Shown: piece by piece, positions 46,200 to 53,723 of the stretch
How the letters are laid out: the number at the start of each line of letters is the position of its first letter
Numbering within the stretch: position 1 is the first letter of the stretch
NCBI GenBank assembly: GCA_009779195.1
Contig: WRET01000002.1
Span: forward strand, 62,001-126,000
Length of the DNA stretch: 64,000 nt
Source of the DNA: Micrococcales bacterium
GTDB taxonomy: Bacteria; Actinomycetota; Actinomycetes; Actinomycetales; Cellulomonadaceae
Direction of reading: 5' to 3'
Position numbers and translations under genes: made by a program
The notes under the pieces: model-generated
Databases searched by the model: none
What the model was told of the DNA's origin: nothing
The model's input: the letters and a program-made list of their open reading frames with translations, nothing else

Positions 46200-46210
46200 G
46201 CCCTCTGTCT

Positions 46211-46246
46211 GACGTGGGCAGTCACCAGACGGGCACTGCCCACGTC
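46211..46246 (+). terminator. Terminator of the lipoprotein gene
   Basis: Perfect 12-bp stem GACGTGGGCAGT / ACTGCCCACGTC, starting 12 bases past the stop codon. Confidence 0.7.
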
Positions 46247-46308
46247 GGTCCCTCTTTCAGGACCTGGACCGTGGGATAGCGGCCAAAATGCGTGTCTGTT
46301 CCGGACGG

Positions 46309-46549
46309 GGCTCCTTCGGATGGTCTGCTGGTGAGGATGGGAGACCAGGCGCGTCGTCTCGGCCCCTGGCGGGGCCATTGGTGAGGTGGTGCGCGAGGGC
46401 GAGACGGTGGGGACGGTTCCTGCTGTCTTGCCAACTGCGCCTGGTCCGGGGCAGCGGACAAGACAGCAGGAACCGTCCCCACCGTCTCGCCTGGTCCGGG
46501 GCAGTGGACAAGACAGCAGGAACCGTCCCCACTGTCTCGCCTGGTCTGG
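46309..46549. repeat. REP-type palindromic element, locus 3
   Basis: Same 85-base left part as locus 2, then GAGACGGTGGGGACGGTTCC with CTGCTGTCTTGCC, followed by two inverted copies (ACAAGACAGCAGGAACCGTC and onward) separated by the spacer GGTCCGGGGCAG. Nothing coding is seen between the lipoprotein gene and 46713 other than this. Confidence 0.75.
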
Positions 46550-46659
46550 TGCACCGTGGCGGGGCCGACGGTCCTGGTCCCTTGGCTTGATCGGGTTCGG
46601 GGCTGACGGGCTGTGTCGGGGTTGGTGCGTTCGGGTGTTTGGTGACGAATGTGTAGCAG

Positions 46660-46734
46660 TTGGTGGGTCATTCGGGCGGGGTGGAATGTACCCCTCTAGT
46701 AGACTCGGGTTCGTGATTGTGCCGATGACGCCAC
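46660..46734 (+). repeat. 75-bp duplicated promoter/start region, copy 1
   Basis: Nearly identical to 47055-47129, covering CGGGGTGGAATGTACCCCTC, TAGTAGACTCGGGTT and the first codons of the gene. It contains the short palindrome GGGGTggaatgtACCCC. Confidence 0.85.
46700..46705 (+). promoter_or_regulatory. Leaderless -10 box (TAGACT)
   Basis: TAGACT followed by 7 bases and GTG 46713. The same box stands before the paralogue at 47108. Confidence 0.6.
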
Positions 46735-47015
46735 ATCCAGAGCCTCATGACGCCAGTGCTGAGGCCGAAGCTACGACGCCTGTCCGGGGGACACCGATAG
46801 TTCCGCCCGATCCGGGCGACGACATGTCCCCCCGTGGGCTGGAACTCTCGCCTGAGGAGATGGAGGCCAACGTCTGGGGCGTGGTCGACGAGGAGGAAGA
46901 CACAAAGCCCAGGCATCTGCTGGGCCTCGAGCTCACGCCGGTCCGCGAGTTCGTCGGGCTGTTCGCCGCCGGGATCCTTGTCGGGGCAGTGTTCATCTGG
47001 CTCGTGTTCCGGTAG
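46713..47015 (+). CDS. Small acidic tail-anchored membrane protein 1
   Basis: 100 residues starting VIVPMTPHPEPHDASAEAEA from a leaderless GTG. The long N-terminal part is acidic and Pro-rich, presumably cytoplasmic. One membrane segment lies at the extreme C-terminus (FVGLFAAGILVGAVFIWLVF), leaving almost no tail. The first seven residues and the promoter are shared with the next gene, while the middles differ. No family is recognised. Confidence 0.68.
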   Translation: MIVPMTPHPEPHDASAEAEATTPVRGTPIVPPDPGDDMSPRGLELSPEEMEANVWGVVDEEEDTKPRHLLGLELTPVREFVGLFAAGILVGAVFIWLVFR

Positions 47016-47054
47016 CGTCTCGCAGACCAGGTGCCTGACCTGCACGCACAACTA

Positions 47055-47129
47055 TTGGTGAGCCATTTGGGCGGGGTGGAATGTACCCCTCTAGTAGACT
47101 CGGGTTGGTGATTGTGCCGATGACGCCAC
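47055..47129 (+). repeat. 75-bp duplicated promoter/start region, copy 2
   Basis: Second copy of the region at 46660-46734, driving the second small protein. Confidence 0.85.
47095..47100 (+). promoter_or_regulatory. Leaderless -10 box (TAGACT), second copy
   Basis: TAGACT followed by 7 bases and GTG 47108. Confidence 0.6.
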
Positions 47130-47620
47130 GTCGAGAGTTTCGTAGCACCAATGCGGGGAAGGCCGACGTCGCGCCTGTCCAGGGGCGTCCCGCTCGAACC
47201 GGTGATCCGGGTGGTGTGCGCCGGGCTGGTCCGCGCTACGTCCGCCCGCCTGGGGAGACGACCAACGACGTCCGTGGCCCGGCTGTCGACGACGACTCCT
47301 GGGACCCGGCTGTCGAGAACGGCCCGGCTGTCGACAACGGCTGGTTCACGGCTGTCGACGACGACGGCTGGCGTCCAGCCGTCGACGACGAGGAGGGCGA
47401 CGTCTGGCGTCTGGCTGACAGGGGCAAGGACGCCGCCCAGAACCTGGCCGTCGAGGACCCGGACGAGGCCCGGAAACCGGTCGTAGACGAGGGCAACGTC
47501 CTAAACCCGGCTGTCGAGGGGGAGAACGAGCCCAAGTTCAAGACGTTCCGCGAGGTCGTCGTGCCGTTCGTCGTCGGGATCCTCATCGGGCTGGTGATCA
47601 TCTGGTTCTGGCGCCGGTAG
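47108..47620 (+). CDS. Small acidic tail-anchored membrane protein 2
   Basis: 170 residues beginning VIVPMTPRREF, with the same plan as its upstream neighbour. The middle is a degenerate repeat of PAVDDDxW-like units (GPAVDDDSWDPAVENG, then GWRPAVDDEEG, NPAVEGENE). A single C-terminal membrane segment (VVVPFVVGILIGLVIIWFW) is followed only by RR. N-in topology with a C-terminal anchor is inferred. No family is recognised; tandem duplication followed by divergence of the soluble part is the likely origin. Confidence 0.68.
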   Translation: MIVPMTPRREFRSTNAGKADVAPVQGRPARTGDPGGVRRAGPRYVRPPGETTNDVRGPAVDDDSWDPAVENGPAVDNGWFTAVDDDGWRPAVDDEEGDVWRLADRGKDAAQNLAVEDPDEARKPVVDEGNVLNPAVEGENEPKFKTFREVVVPFVVGILIGLVIIWFWRR

Positions 47621-47833
47621 GGCAGCTCGCAGTGCGCGCCGGCTGTCCAGGTCAGGGAACGTGACCGGAGGCATGGTTGGGCTGCCACATATATGGCCGG
47701 TCAGCGTCGCTGCAGGGAGTGCGTGGCGCTCAAGGACCCAAGGGTGCCGCAGGCTCCGCAGCGACACGCTATTGTCCCGCTAGCGTGCGCATAGTAGCCT
47801 GAGGATAGCAACACAGTCTGAGGGAGGTCTCCC

Positions 47834-48103
47834 GTGTCGGCTGTCACACAGGCAAGCATCAACATCCGCACTGACCCCAGCGTCAAGGACAGTGCCCAGG
47901 CACTGTTCAGCGCGCTCGGGATGGATATGACCACAGCGATCAACCTCTTCCTGCGGCAGGCAGTCCGCGTCCAGGGGATCCCGTTCCCGGTGGCGCTGGG
48001 ACCTGCACGCACCGCGCGTCCCGTCCCCGGAGGGTGGGAGGACAAGATCTGGATAGCCGACGACTTTGACGCCCCCCTGGACGACTTCAACGACTACCAG
48101 TGA
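47834..48103 (+). CDS. RelB/DinJ-like antitoxin
   Basis: 89 residues. The N-terminal half is a ribbon-helix-helix of the RelB/DinJ type (QASINIRTDPSVKDSAQALF, LGMDMTTAINLFLRQAV), and the C-terminal half is acidic and extended (DDFDAPLDDFNDY), suited to wrapping the toxin. GTG 47834 follows GGGAGG. Three bases separate its stop from the PIN toxin gene. Antitoxins of this kind usually repress their own promoter. Confidence 0.88.
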   Translation: MSAVTQASINIRTDPSVKDSAQALFSALGMDMTTAINLFLRQAVRVQGIPFPVALGPARTARPVPGGWEDKIWIADDFDAPLDDFNDYQ

Positions 48104-48106
48104 CTG

Positions 48107-48490
48107 ATGGACTACCTGCTCGACACCCATATCGTCCTGTGGTTCGCCCAGGGTTCGCACCAGCTACCGTCCGTTGCCCTGGAAGCCATCGTCGACCCAC
48201 AGGCCACCTGCGGCGTCTCGGTGGCCTCCGCCTGGGAGGTGGCGATCAAGGTCTCGCTGGGAAAGCTCGAGCTTGACGGCGGCGCGAACGGCTTCTTCGA
48301 GATCCTCGACCACAACGGCTTCGCCCTGCTGCCCATCGGCAGAGCAGAGGTCATGAAGGTGCAGACGCTTCCGTTCCACCACCGTGACCCGTTCGACCGC
48401 CTCCTCATCGCTACGGCGATGGTCCGAAACTTGACGCTGATCAGCGTCGACACCGCTTTCTCGGCCTACGGCACCAGCACCCTACCGTGA
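48107..48490 (+). CDS. PIN-domain toxin (VapC-like)
   Basis: 127 residues, a complete PIN ribonuclease. Acidic residues are Asp6 (MDYLLDTHIVLW), Glu42 (SAWEVAIKVSLGK), Asp near 93-96 (HHRDPFDRLLIATAM) and the Asp in LISVDTAF. ATG 48107 immediately follows the antitoxin stop. It probably cleaves RNA to slow growth when the antitoxin is lost. The usual VapC partner is a VapB/AbrB- or Phd-like protein, whereas here it is RelB/DinJ-like. Confidence 0.9.
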   Translation: MDYLLDTHIVLWFAQGSHQLPSVALEAIVDPQATCGVSVASAWEVAIKVSLGKLELDGGANGFFEILDHNGFALLPIGRAEVMKVQTLPFHHRDPFDRLLIATAMVRNLTLISVDTAFSAYGTSTLP

Positions 48491-48505
48491 CCCAGGGCCC
48501 TGCCG

Positions 48506-48606
48506 GAGTCTCACGTTTTAGACATCTGGCCCATATGTTGGGGACTGACCGTTCCGGTGAGGACTGACCTCGCAGGGTCAGGCCTCACCGGAAAGGTCAG
48601 GCCTCA
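48506..48606. repeat. ~100-bp hairpin element, copy after the toxin gene
   Basis: Tail GAGTCTC...TTTTAGACATC...CCATATGTTGG followed by a hairpin of GGACTGACC / GGTCAGGCC modules around TTCCGGTGAGG / CCTCACCGGAA. It matches the element beside dnaX in reverse orientation, tail included. It lies between convergent genes and probably terminates both. Confidence 0.7.
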
Positions 48607-48624
48607 GTGATGGGATGATTGTTG

Positions 48625-49179
48625 TCAGGGGCGTAGGGGGAGCAGGGTCGTCGATAGGGTTGTCAGCTCGTCTAGCTGGGAATCTAGGACTGCTGTGTGC
48701 TGGGTGGTGGGGGTGAAGACGCCTTCGGTGAGGTGGGGCATGTTGATCTCTACGTTGCCGCGGGTCATGACCATGCCTAGGGCGACCACGACGGGGCGCA
48801 GGGCTAGCTGGGCTCGGGTGCCACCAGAGTTGCCGCCCCAGTTGACGAAGCCGACGGGTTTGCGGGCCCACTCGACGGCCAGGTAGTCGATGGCGTTCTT
48901 GATGGGGGCTGCGAAGCTGTGGTTGTACTCGGGGAAGCAGAAGAGGAAGGCGTCGGCGGCCCCAACACGCTCGGCCCAGGCGATGGTGTGCGGCCGGGTG
49001 TACTGCCTGCGGGTCGGGTGGTTCGGCTCGTCCATCGGTGGCAGTGCCAGCTCGGCCAGGTCGACGAAGTCGACGTCGAAACGGCCGTCGGCCTCCGCGG
49101 TCCGTGCCACCCACTGGGCGATGGGGGCCCCGACGCGACCTTCACGGACGGAGCCAAGGATGATCATGAGCGTAGGCAT
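48625..49179 (-). CDS. NAD(P)H-dependent FMN reductase
   Basis: 184 residues of the flavodoxin-like NADPH-dependent FMN reductase family: phosphate loop ILGSVREGRVGAPIAQW, then LFCFPEYNHSFAAPIKNAID and FVNWGGNSGGTRAQ around the isoalloxazine site. ATG 49179 has GGGAG upstream. It supplies reduced flavin or reduces quinones or azo compounds; the specific substrate is not evident. Confidence 0.92.
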   Translation of the reverse strand: MPTLMIILGSVREGRVGAPIAQWVARTAEADGRFDVDFVDLAELALPPMDEPNHPTRRQYTRPHTIAWAERVGAADAFLFCFPEYNHSFAAPIKNAIDYLAVEWARKPVGFVNWGGNSGGTRAQLALRPVVVALGMVMTRGNVEINMPHLTEGVFTPTTQHTAVLDSQLDELTTLSTTLLPLRP

Positions 49180-49289
49180 GGGGCTGTTCTCCCTCGGTAG
49201 TGCGGCGGCGTGGCTCGACCATAGTCTCGTCAACCGCCGTGAGTCCGCACTTTCCAGAGCCTCCGGCCCAACGCGGCCCGGGCGGGATT

Positions 49290-50108
49290 TCAGCGCAGGG
49301 TGAGCTGGCGGGCCACGAGCCCGGGGCGGGCGCGACGGGCGGACGAGTCCAGGGGACTGTTGTCGGCCAGGGCTTCGGCGAAACGGTCGGCGAACTGCGC
49401 GAGGGCGGGTTCGAGGTCTTCGGGTTCGGTGCCGCGGGTCAGTTCCCACACGGGCACGACCAGGCCGCAGGTGCGGAAATAGCCGACGAAACGGCCGCCG
49501 TCGATGGAGCAGGCACGTTGGCCGTGGAGGCGGGCCAGGGCGTCGAGGACCTGCTGCTCGTCGTCGGTCTGGGCCCAGCGCAGGAACTCCTTGGCGTCCA
49601 TACGGGTCCAGTAGGCTGCCTCGACGCTGGTCAGACGGGCTGTGTCGATGATGCTGGCACTGGCGTCGTCCATGGCTTTGGTGATCTTGTCGGTGCGTTC
49701 GGCCCCCGGGTCCAGCCAGAACTCGAACGAGCTGTGGACGGTGACCTCGAACGGGACGGTCAGGTCCAGCACGTCCTGCAGGCGTGGGCCGGGCGTGGGC
49801 AGGCCGATGTTCTCCACAGCGGTGCCTGGTTCGGACTCGAGGGCTTTGAACAGTGCCGTGGCCAGGTCACGGCTGGTGTCGCCGGACCCTCCGACCGTCT
49901 GGAGCGCCAGAAGCACCTGCCCGTCGGTGCGGTGCAACGCTGGCCACTGCGACGGCAACGCCGTGGTCACCAAGACGTCCCGTGCACCGTGCTCGGCGGT
50001 CGTGCGCACCGGCGCGGTCGCGGCGGGCACCAGCTCTTTGAGCACCACCCAGTCCGGCTCGCCCGGCAGCCCCTCAAACGGACGTGCGACATAGTCCCCA
50101 GTAGCCAT
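49290..50108 (-). CDS. DUF5926 family protein
   Basis: 272 residues, soluble, alpha/beta. The pattern YVARPFEGLPGEPDWVVLKELVPAATAPV at the start (about residues 6-34) and GGRFVGYFRTCGLVVPVWEL are characteristic of actinobacterial DUF5926. The function is not known. A TAGCCT box is six bases before ATG 50108, so the start is leaderless and the protein is slightly shorter at the N-terminus than many members. Confidence 0.85.
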   Translation of the reverse strand: MATGDYVARPFEGLPGEPDWVVLKELVPAATAPVRTTAEHGARDVLVTTALPSQWPALHRTDGQVLLALQTVGGSGDTSRDLATALFKALESEPGTAVENIGLPTPGPRLQDVLDLTVPFEVTVHSSFEFWLDPGAERTDKITKAMDDASASIIDTARLTSVEAAYWTRMDAKEFLRWAQTDDEQQVLDALARLHGQRACSIDGGRFVGYFRTCGLVVPVWELTRGTEPEDLEPALAQFADRFAEALADNSPLDSSARRARPGLVARQLTLR

Positions 50109-50120
50109 CCGGCAAGGCTA

Positions 50121-50164
50121 CTACCCTGCCGCGCCTTCCCCGTGGTGGAGGCGCGGCAGGGTAG
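50121..50164 (-). terminator. Terminator of the ABC exporter operon
   Basis: Perfect 15-bp stem CTACCCTGCCGCGCC / GGCGCGGCAGGGTAG with a 14-base loop, 9 bases past the permease stop on the minus strand. It overlaps the upstream part of the DUF5926 promoter. Confidence 0.75.
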
Positions 50165-50172
50165 GGCTGGGT

Positions 50173-51810
50173 TCACGCGACCCGCGTGCCCTTGGGCAGC
50201 TTGCTGTACGGCACCTTCAGCCGCCACACAGCGATCGCGAAGAACAGTCCGCCGAGCAGCAGGTTGACGCTCAGGCTCCATGGCCACACCCGTACGTCAG
50301 CCGGCTCTTGTGGTTTGACGGGGCTGGTCGCAGAGCCGGGGCCGTGGCCGGAAAGGTAGCCGTAGTAGCCGTTGTAGCACTCGTCGACCTGTGCGGGGGG
50401 TGCGGTGGCAGTCCACGCGACCGAGGTGCGGGTCAAGAACATCGGGTCTTGCCCCCATGCCTCGTACATCCGTGGCTGGGTGCGGGCGATCTTCGGCTCC
50501 GGGGCTGCGTCGGCCACCATGATGAAGGGGTTGGCTGCCAGCATCCACCAGACCTTCTCGGGGTGGACCTCTTTGCGGGTTTCGGTGAACCAGGTGCACT
50601 GGTCGAACGGTGCCGCTGGTGGTGTCGAGTTCTCCGGGTCTCTCCAGTACGCGTCCATCTCGGCGTCCCAGCGTGTCTGGACGTCTTTGGGAAGGCGCCA
50701 GACCTCTACTGTGTCGGACTGTTCGGTCAGCGGGACGAGCAGTGCCATGAACACCACGGTCAGGGTCGACAGGGTCATCACTGTCAGGTACGACAGCAGG
50801 TTGGACCCGCTGGTCCGGTTGACCAGAGCCGACCAGCCCAGCCCGACAGCGCACAGCACGGCGAGCTCACCCATGAGCACCACCCCGCACCCCAGCGCGG
50901 CCAGCCACGAGAACTTGCCGATGACCACCGCTGTGATGATCCACGGCAGCGCCGCCACGAGGAAGGCCAGCATCGTCCCCCACGCGGCGACAAGCTTGCC
51001 CGCAGCGATCTGGGTGGCTGACAAGGTGGTGACCTGGAGCGTGGCGAGCGTGCCGTCGTTGCGGTCGCCGTTGATCGAGCTGGCGGTCAACGCCGGGGTG
51101 ACCAGCATGCCCAGGCCGAGCACGAAGAACACGACGAGCCCGAACACCAGCGGACCAGAGCTCGGGGTCCACCCGTCCACCGCGACCCACTCGCACGACG
51201 CGGTGCGGTCAGCGCGCACGGTGCAGGTCTTGGGCGGGTCGATCATCGTCTCACCGTCATAGGTGGCGGGCGGCAGGGAGCAGACCGCTGAGCCGTCAGG
51301 ATTGTTCGTGCACTCGAACCCCAGGTCAGGCTGGGGCGCCCCAGATTCGACGGCCTTCCCACGGTCGTCGAAACAGGCCGGTCCGGTGCCGGTGTCGTAG
51401 CAGACCTTGTTGTCCAGCGTCCACCACTGCGCGACCCAACAGCTCACGACGCCGTCCTTGTCGGGCGAGCACACCACCTGGACGCTCAGCACCTGCCATC
51501 CGGGTTGGGCTGGTGCCTGGTCATAGCGGACGCGCCCGTCGACCGGCAGGGTGCACCCGTCCACGGATGTCTTGTCGTCTGACACGACGACACCTTTGCC
51601 GCAGTCGGGCTCGGTGTCCCATCCGCCCAACCCGAGCGGCCCTGCCGAGTCGGCGTCGAGCGAAGCAACCTTGGCCATGAGCAAGGTGAAGACACCGATG
51701 AGGGCGAACCACACGATGATGGCTGCGAGCCACTTGCGCGAACGTACTCTCTGGCGCAGCTCCAGCTCGGCGACGGTCATGACGCCGCGTGTCCATGTCT
51801 GGGGTCTCAT
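50173..51810 (-). CDS. ABC-2 type permease with large cysteine-rich loop
   Basis: 545 residues. The first membrane segment (about 28-48) is followed by an extracytoplasmic domain of about 175 residues with ten cysteines (EPDCGKG, DGCTLPV, VVCSPDK and so on). Five further membrane segments follow (for example LVFGLVVFFVLGLGMLV) with the conserved coupling region TASSINGDRNDGTLATLQVT, then a second loop with CTWF and DECYNGYYGY and a last segment near the C-terminus. Its ATG overlaps the ATPase stop (ATGA). Confidence 0.85.
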   Translation of the reverse strand: MRPQTWTRGVMTVAELELRQRVRSRKWLAAIIVWFALIGVFTLLMAKVASLDADSAGPLGLGGWDTEPDCGKGVVVSDDKTSVDGCTLPVDGRVRYDQAPAQPGWQVLSVQVVCSPDKDGVVSCWVAQWWTLDNKVCYDTGTGPACFDDRGKAVESGAPQPDLGFECTNNPDGSAVCSLPPATYDGETMIDPPKTCTVRADRTASCEWVAVDGWTPSSGPLVFGLVVFFVLGLGMLVTPALTASSINGDRNDGTLATLQVTTLSATQIAAGKLVAAWGTMLAFLVAALPWIITAVVIGKFSWLAALGCGVVLMGELAVLCAVGLGWSALVNRTSGSNLLSYLTVMTLSTLTVVFMALLVPLTEQSDTVEVWRLPKDVQTRWDAEMDAYWRDPENSTPPAAPFDQCTWFTETRKEVHPEKVWWMLAANPFIMVADAAPEPKIARTQPRMYEAWGQDPMFLTRTSVAWTATAPPAQVDECYNGYYGYLSGHGPGSATSPVKPQEPADVRVWPWSLSVNLLLGGLFFAIAVWRLKVPYSKLPKGTRVA

Positions 51811-52853
51811 TTGCGGGACTCCTCACGGTCCAGGGCCAGGTAGGCCTCTTCGAGACGACCGGCCAGCGGGGCGACGGTGTGCACCGCCACGTCCTCAGCG
51901 AGCGCGGCTTTGACCAGGTCAGCGGCAGACTGCGGACCGGTCAGGGCGACGACGACCTCGTCGGAGGCGCCAGGTGACGCCTGCCAGGGGACACCCGTGC
52001 GGTCCAAGAACGCGCGCAACCCCCCAGGGTCGCAAGCGGCCACACGCCAGCCACGGGTCGTGGCTGGCTGGGTCACCGAGACGTCGGGCACGACGGTGCG
52101 ACCCCGGTCGAGGAACACCGCCTCGTCGTACACGTCCTCCAGCTCGGACAAGATGTGCGAAGAGAGCAGGACGGTCTTGCCCTGCGCGGCCATGGCACGC
52201 AGGGTGTCGCGCAGCTCGATACGGGCCCGGGGGTCCAGGCCGGAGGCTGGTTCGTCGAGCAGGAGCACCTGCGGGTCGTGGACCAACGCCCGTGCCAGGC
52301 CCAGCCGCTGCTTCTGGCCCCGCGACAGCACCCGTGCTGGGGACGCGGCCAGCTCGGTCAGGTGCATCTGGTCCAACAGCTCGGCTGCCCGGGTCTGTGC
52401 GTGCGCAGCAGGCAGCCCGTACGCCTTGGCGAACGTCACGAGGATCTCGGTGGGGGTCAAAGCGTCCCAGGTGCCGAACTGGTCAGGCATCCACCCGACG
52501 CGCCCCCGTGCCTCGACGGTCTGCGGGTCCAGGCCTGCCACCTCGACCTTCCCTGATGTGGGTCTGAGCAGCCCCGCCAGGACCAGCAGCAAAGTCGTCT
52601 TGCCCGACCCGTTCGGCCCGATGAGCGCCGTGACCGCACCCGCAGGTGCCGTGAACGTCGCCCCGTCGACAGCCCGTACCGCTCCAAAGACGCGGTGCAC
52701 GTCTGTGGCTTGGATCCCCACGGGTGTGAACGCAGGAGGGGTTTTCGCCTCAGGTGGGGGGGCTGGAGGTGTTTCAGCCGGAGATGTTTCGGCTGGAGGT
52801 GTTTCAGCAGCAGGCGTCGACATATCGCCGACTTGGTCTGGTGTGTCTGTCAT
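51807..52853 (-). CDS. ABC exporter ATPase
   Basis: 348 residues. The N-terminus (about 1-45) is a Pro/Glu-rich extension with AETPPAETSP-like repeats. The ATPase then has Walker A LIGPNGSGKTTLLLVLAGLL, a Q-loop-region WMPDQFGTWDAL, signature LSRGQKQRLGLARALVHD, Walker B VLLLDEPASGLDP and the switch His in SSHILSEL. This is the CcmA/drug-exporter type. TAGCGT lies seven bases before ATG 52853 (leaderless). It pairs with the overlapping permease gene. Confidence 0.92.
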   Translation of the reverse strand: MTDTPDQVGDMSTPAAETPPAETSPAETPPAPPPEAKTPPAFTPVGIQATDVHRVFGAVRAVDGATFTAPAGAVTALIGPNGSGKTTLLLVLAGLLRPTSGKVEVAGLDPQTVEARGRVGWMPDQFGTWDALTPTEILVTFAKAYGLPAAHAQTRAAELLDQMHLTELAASPARVLSRGQKQRLGLARALVHDPQVLLLDEPASGLDPRARIELRDTLRAMAAQGKTVLLSSHILSELEDVYDEAVFLDRGRTVVPDVSVTQPATTRGWRVAACDPGGLRAFLDRTGVPWQASPGASDEVVVALTGPQSAADLVKAALAEDVAVHTVAPLAGRLEEAYLALDREESRK

Positions 52854-53036
52854 GCCGGACACGCTAGGCACCGCACCGGAGGCCTGTCGTCGTGCTGCGG
52901 TGGTCGCCGGTGTCCTCCTGCGGGCTCACCTAGAGCTGTCGTCCGTCATCCTGTCGAAGGACCAGGGGTGCACCACAAGGGCAACAGCGGTGTTCCCGGG
53001 GCTGGCGCCGGCGCCCCTGGAGGTAGCCGAGGACGG

Positions 53037-53723
53037 CTAGTCCGGCCCAGTTCCGGCCGGCCCAGCCCCGGGGCGCACGAGGCCGCCTTCGTAGGCTGCG
53101 ACGACGGCTTGGACGCGGTCGCGGGCGCCGAGCTTGGTCAGGATCCGGCCGACGTGGGTTTTCACGGTGGTCTCGGCGAGGTACAAGGTGCCGGCAATCT
53201 CGGCGTTGGACAGGCCGCGGGCGACGAGGACCAAGACTTCTCGTTCTCGGTCGGTGAGATCGACAAAACGCTCGGGGTCTTCGTCGGGGCCGGACAGCTG
53301 CGCGACGTGGTCGATGAGCCGCCGGGTCGAGGCGGGGGCGATCACCGCGTCTCCGCAGTGCACGGCACGGATCGCGCCGACGAGGTCGTCGGGCGGCGCG
53401 TCTTTGAGCAAGAATCCCGACGCACCGGCCTTGATCGCCGCCAGCAGGTATTCGTCGAGGTCGTACGTGGTGAGCATGACGATACGGGGAGCAGCCTTAT
53501 CAGCGGTGATCGCCGCCGTGGCTTCGATACCGTCACGGCGGGGCATCCGTACGTCCATGAGGACCACATCGGCGGGGGTCCGCGCGACCAGGGCGACTGC
53601 CGCGTCACCGTCGCCCGCCTCGCCCACGACGCGCATGTCCGGCTGGGCGTTGACAACCATGGACAGTCCCGCCCGGACGAGCTGTTGGTCGTCGACGAGG
53701 ATCACACGGATCGGGCTATTCAT
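53037..53723 (-). CDS. NarL/LuxR-family response regulator
   Basis: 228 residues. The receiver domain has VILVDDQQLVRAGL, phosphoacceptor Asp in VVLMDVRMPRRDGIEA, and the switch region MLTTYDLDEYLLAAIKAGASGFLLKD. The C-terminal LuxR helix-turn-helix is LTDREREVLVLVARGLSNAEI with VKTHVGRILTKLGARDR. Its start overlaps the histidine kinase stop, so kinase and regulator form an operon. The adjacent downstream ABC exporter is a likely target. Confidence 0.94.
   Translation of the reverse strand: MNSPIRVILVDDQQLVRAGLSMVVNAQPDMRVVGEAGDGDAAVALVARTPADVVLMDVRMPRRDGIEATAAITADKAAPRIVMLTTYDLDEYLLAAIKAGASGFLLKDAPPDDLVGAIRAVHCGDAVIAPASTRRLIDHVAQLSGPDEDPERFVDLTDREREVLVLVARGLSNAEIAGTLYLAETTVKTHVGRILTKLGARDRVQAVVAAYEGGLVRPGAGPAGTGPD

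Noticed and set aside
6766..46549. CRISPR array, considered because of the regularly repeated GACGGTTCC modules
   Set aside because: Modules occur in inverted as well as direct order, with no constant spacer length, and no cas genes are present.
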